64,000 nucleotides of DNA from Clostridia bacterium (lineage in GTDB: Bacteria > Bacillota > Clostridia > Oscillospirales > Acutalibacteraceae). The translations under genes and the position numbers were made by a program. Positions 62,471 to 64,000 of this stretch are shown here, in pieces (positions within the stretch are counted from its first letter, which is position 1; the number at the start of each line of letters is the position of its first letter). The stretch is taken from contig JAFSDM010000015.1 of assembly GCA_017436225.1 (NCBI GenBank), positions 1-64,000 on the forward strand, read 5' to 3'. The notes beneath the pieces are model-generated. The model searched no databases. It worked only from the letters and a program-made list of their open reading frames with translations, and was not told the origin of the DNA.

Positions 62471-63226
62471 TTACATAGTATTAAATCTTGAAAGGAAGGC
62501 TTGAGTACGCTCATTTTTTGGATTAACAATAACCTCTTCGGCAGTTCCTGACTCAACAATAACACCGTCTGCCATAAATATTACCTTATCTGCAACCTCT
62601 TTTGCAAACTCAATTTCGTGAGTTACAACAATCATAGTTGTGTTTTTGGTTTTAAGCTCCTTAATAACCTTTAGAACCTCACCCGTAAGCTCGGGGTCAA
62701 GAGCGCTTGTAGGTTCATCAAAGCAAAGAATATCGGGTTTTAACGCCAAAGCTCTTGCTATTGCAACACGTTGCTGCTGACCGCCCGAAAGCTGACAGGG
62801 ATAATGCTCTATCCTATCGCTAAGTCCAACAGACTCAATAATATTTCGTGCGTTTCGGTCTATCTCTTCTGGCGTACCCTTTTTAAGTAGTGTTGGCGCC
62901 AATGTAACATTTTCTAAAACATTATATTGTGGAAATAGATTAAACTGCTGAAAAACAAGTCCAAAATGAAGTCTGTTTTGACGGATTTCCTCATCGGTTC
63001 TTGTTACGTTTTCAGATGCATCAAAAAGCAGCTTATCATTTAAAATAAAATGACCGTTATCAGGGATTTCTAAAAAATTTATACAACGTAAAAGTGTGGT
63101 TTTTCCGCTACCGCTTGAACCAAGTATGCACAAAACCTCACCCTGCTCAATTTCAAAACTTACGTTCTTTAAAACTTCGGTTTTTCCGAAGCTTTTTTTA
63201 ATATTTTTTGCTTCAAATATTGCCAT
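62471..63226 (-). CDS. Polar amino-acid ABC transporter ATP-binding protein
   Basis: 251 residues. Walker [13 protein letters not shown]-loop [13 protein letters not shown] signature [15 protein letters not shown], Walker [15 protein letters not shown] and H-loop VVTHEIEFA are all complete. The FNLFPQ and the family text [10 protein letters not shown] place it with GlnQ/HisP-type polar amino-acid importers. Its permease (63247-63891) and the tail of a substrate-binding protein lie upstream on the same strand, forming a standard binding protein-permease-ATPase operon. SD GGAAAG; the gene is 20 bases from the permease. Confidence 0.96.
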   Translation of the reverse strand: MAIFEAKNIKKSFGKTEVLKNVSFEIEQGEVLCILGSSGSGKTTLLRCINFLEIPDNGHFILNDKLLFDASENVTRTDEEIRQNRLHFGLVFQQFNLFPQYNVLENVTLAPTLLKKGTPEEIDRNARNIIESVGLSDRIEHYPCQLSGGQQQRVAIARALALKPDILCFDEPTSALDPELTGEVLKVIKELKTKNTTMIVVTHEIEFAKEVADKVIFMADGVIVESGTAEEVIVNPKNERTQAFLSRFNTM

Positions 63227-63246
63227 AAAAAGCTTCCTTTCCCGAA

Positions 63247-63891
63247 TTATATTTTATAATAATCGAGCTTCTTTTCGAAAAATCCGAATAAAAGCGTAAG
63301 TAGTCCAACAAATGCCAAGTAGAAAACTGCGGTATAGAACAAAGGCCACATTAAGCCGTAACCCGCAAAGTTTTGCGCCGCCTGAATAACCTCAACAATC
63401 ATAATAACTCTTGCAAGGGCGGTGTCCTTAACAAGGGTTATAACCTCGTTTGACATCGGCGCCAAAATGCGTTTTACAACCTGCATAAGAACAACCTTAA
63501 AAAACACCTGACTTTTGGTCATACCCAAAACCTGACCTGCCTCATACTGACCGCGCGGTATACTTTCAATACCGCCGCGATAAATCTCAGAAAAATAACA
63601 GGCATAATTAATTACAAAAGCCGCTATTACTGAAGCAAATCTTGAAAGAATCGGTGTTCCGAAAATAAAGCCCGGTACATAAAAGAAAATGATTACCTGA
63701 AGCATAAGCGGAACTCCGCGAATTATCCAAACGAATGTTTTAATTACATAAGCCAGTGGCTTGAATTTTGACATTGAACCAAAAGAAATCACCAAACCTA
63801 AAGGAAGCGCTAACACAAGTGTTAGCGCAAATATAAGGCAGGTGTACTTTAATCCGTCAAGCAAGCTTAAAGTTACTTCCCAAAATCCCAT
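63247..63891 (-). CDS. Polar amino-acid ABC transporter permease
   Basis: 214 residues with about five membrane helices. [46 protein letters not shown] and [30 protein letters not shown] (EAA-type loop: key part [15 protein letters not shown]) are the HisM/GlnP family signatures. It forms the membrane channel with the ATPase encoded next. A single permease gene suggests a homodimer. SD TTAAGGAAAA precedes the ATG. Confidence 0.95.
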   Translation of the reverse strand: MGFWEVTLSLLDGLKYTCLIFALTLVLALPLGLVISFGSMSKFKPLAYVIKTFVWIIRGVPLMLQVIIFFYVPGFIFGTPILSRFASVIAAFVINYACYFSEIYRGGIESIPRGQYEAGQVLGMTKSQVFFKVVLMQVVKRILAPMSNEVITLVKDTALARVIMIVEVIQAAQNFAGYGLMWPLFYTAVFYLAFVGLLTLLFGFFEKKLDYYKI

Positions 63892-63918
63892 TATTATTTT
63901 CCTTAATTTATGTTTATA

Positions 63919-64000
63919 TTATTCAATAGTCTCGCTTACCTTAAGAACGTTCTCAAAACCGTACTTTTTAGCAAGCTCCATAAGCTTTCCGTTATCATTA
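63919..64000 (-). CDS. C-terminal end of an ABC substrate-binding protein (truncated by window edge)
   Basis: Only the last 26 residues are visible, ending LAKKYGFENVLKVSETIE before TAA at 63921-63919. The pattern 'l..kyg...' near the C-terminus is normal for amino-acid-binding proteins of SBP family 3. It is the gene upstream of the permease on the - strand, with a 27-base gap, so it is the expected binding protein of this operon. The rest is beyond the window. Confidence 0.65.
   Translation of the reverse strand, partial: NDNGKLMELAKKYGFENVLKVSETIE

Overview
The window is AT-rich DNA from a spore-forming Firmicute of the class Clostridia. The evidence is a yqfD fragment, a full-length spoIVA, mutS2, class II Fba, alpha2-type GlyRS, a fermentative ackA and Shine-Dalgarno-led genes on both strands. 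A dockerin-bearing secreted protein and a family of large secreted multidomain enzymes point to an anaerobic gut or rumen lineage such as Oscillospirales/Ruminococcaceae; this placement is inference. I see no tRNA, rRNA, CRISPR array, transposase or phage gene, and no gene-free gap longer than 300 bases.

Left part (1-9.4 kb, + strand): yqfD(partial)-phoH-ybeY-era-yqzL-like-recO-mutS2, a conserved RNA/DNA-maintenance cluster, followed by a two-gene split chromate-type transporter and a pair of unknowns (a condensation-fold acyltransferase and a zinc-ribbon membrane protein). From 9.5 to 22.5 kb most genes lie on the - strand: a two-gene exopolysaccharide unit (NDP-sugar pyrophosphorylase and undecaprenyl-phosphate sugar transferase) with a divergent FkbM methyltransferase, a DUF5067-like lipoprotein, then the queuosine/secretion set TIGR04086-yajC-tgt ... 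queA. This set is interrupted by an AEC transporter and a 1513-aa secreted protein that combines an SGNH-type esterase, a dockerin and a metallophosphoesterase.

Centre (22.7-36 kb, + strand): asd-dapA-dapB (diaminopimelate/lysine route), then a head-to-tail array of three large secreted proteins. Two end in a tyrosine-phosphatase-type domain and one in a metallophosphoesterase. Each is bounded by near-identical terminator hairpins, and two carry duplicated promoter/signal-peptide DNA. spoIVA follows, with a possible sigma-E promoter.

Right part (36-64 kb): tmcAL(-), ackA, galK-DUF554-galT, a closely spaced run (malic enzyme, aminotransferase, trpS, an alpha/alpha-toroid enzyme, holB), an Sfp-type PPTase(-), a second-type SecA with a DUF815 ATPase, fba(-), ogg(-), a DUF6062-like gene, and glyS followed by a full folate operon (folE, folP, unknown membrane protein, folB, folK) that runs into a NusG-domain-II protein and a Gx-type transporter. 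The window closes with a sortase-anchored surface protein and a polar amino-acid ABC transporter on the - strand.

The most distinctive content is the scattered paralogous surface-protein family at 16744, 25702, 28466, 31996 and 60888. The five genes share a signal peptide with a conserved FSCF core and exchange non-catalytic modules. Four of the five carry phosphatase or esterase heads, and the fifth carries a cell-wall sorting signal. An accessory-type SecA is encoded in the same window. I read this as a candidate extracellular phosphoester/ester-processing surface system built by module shuffling.
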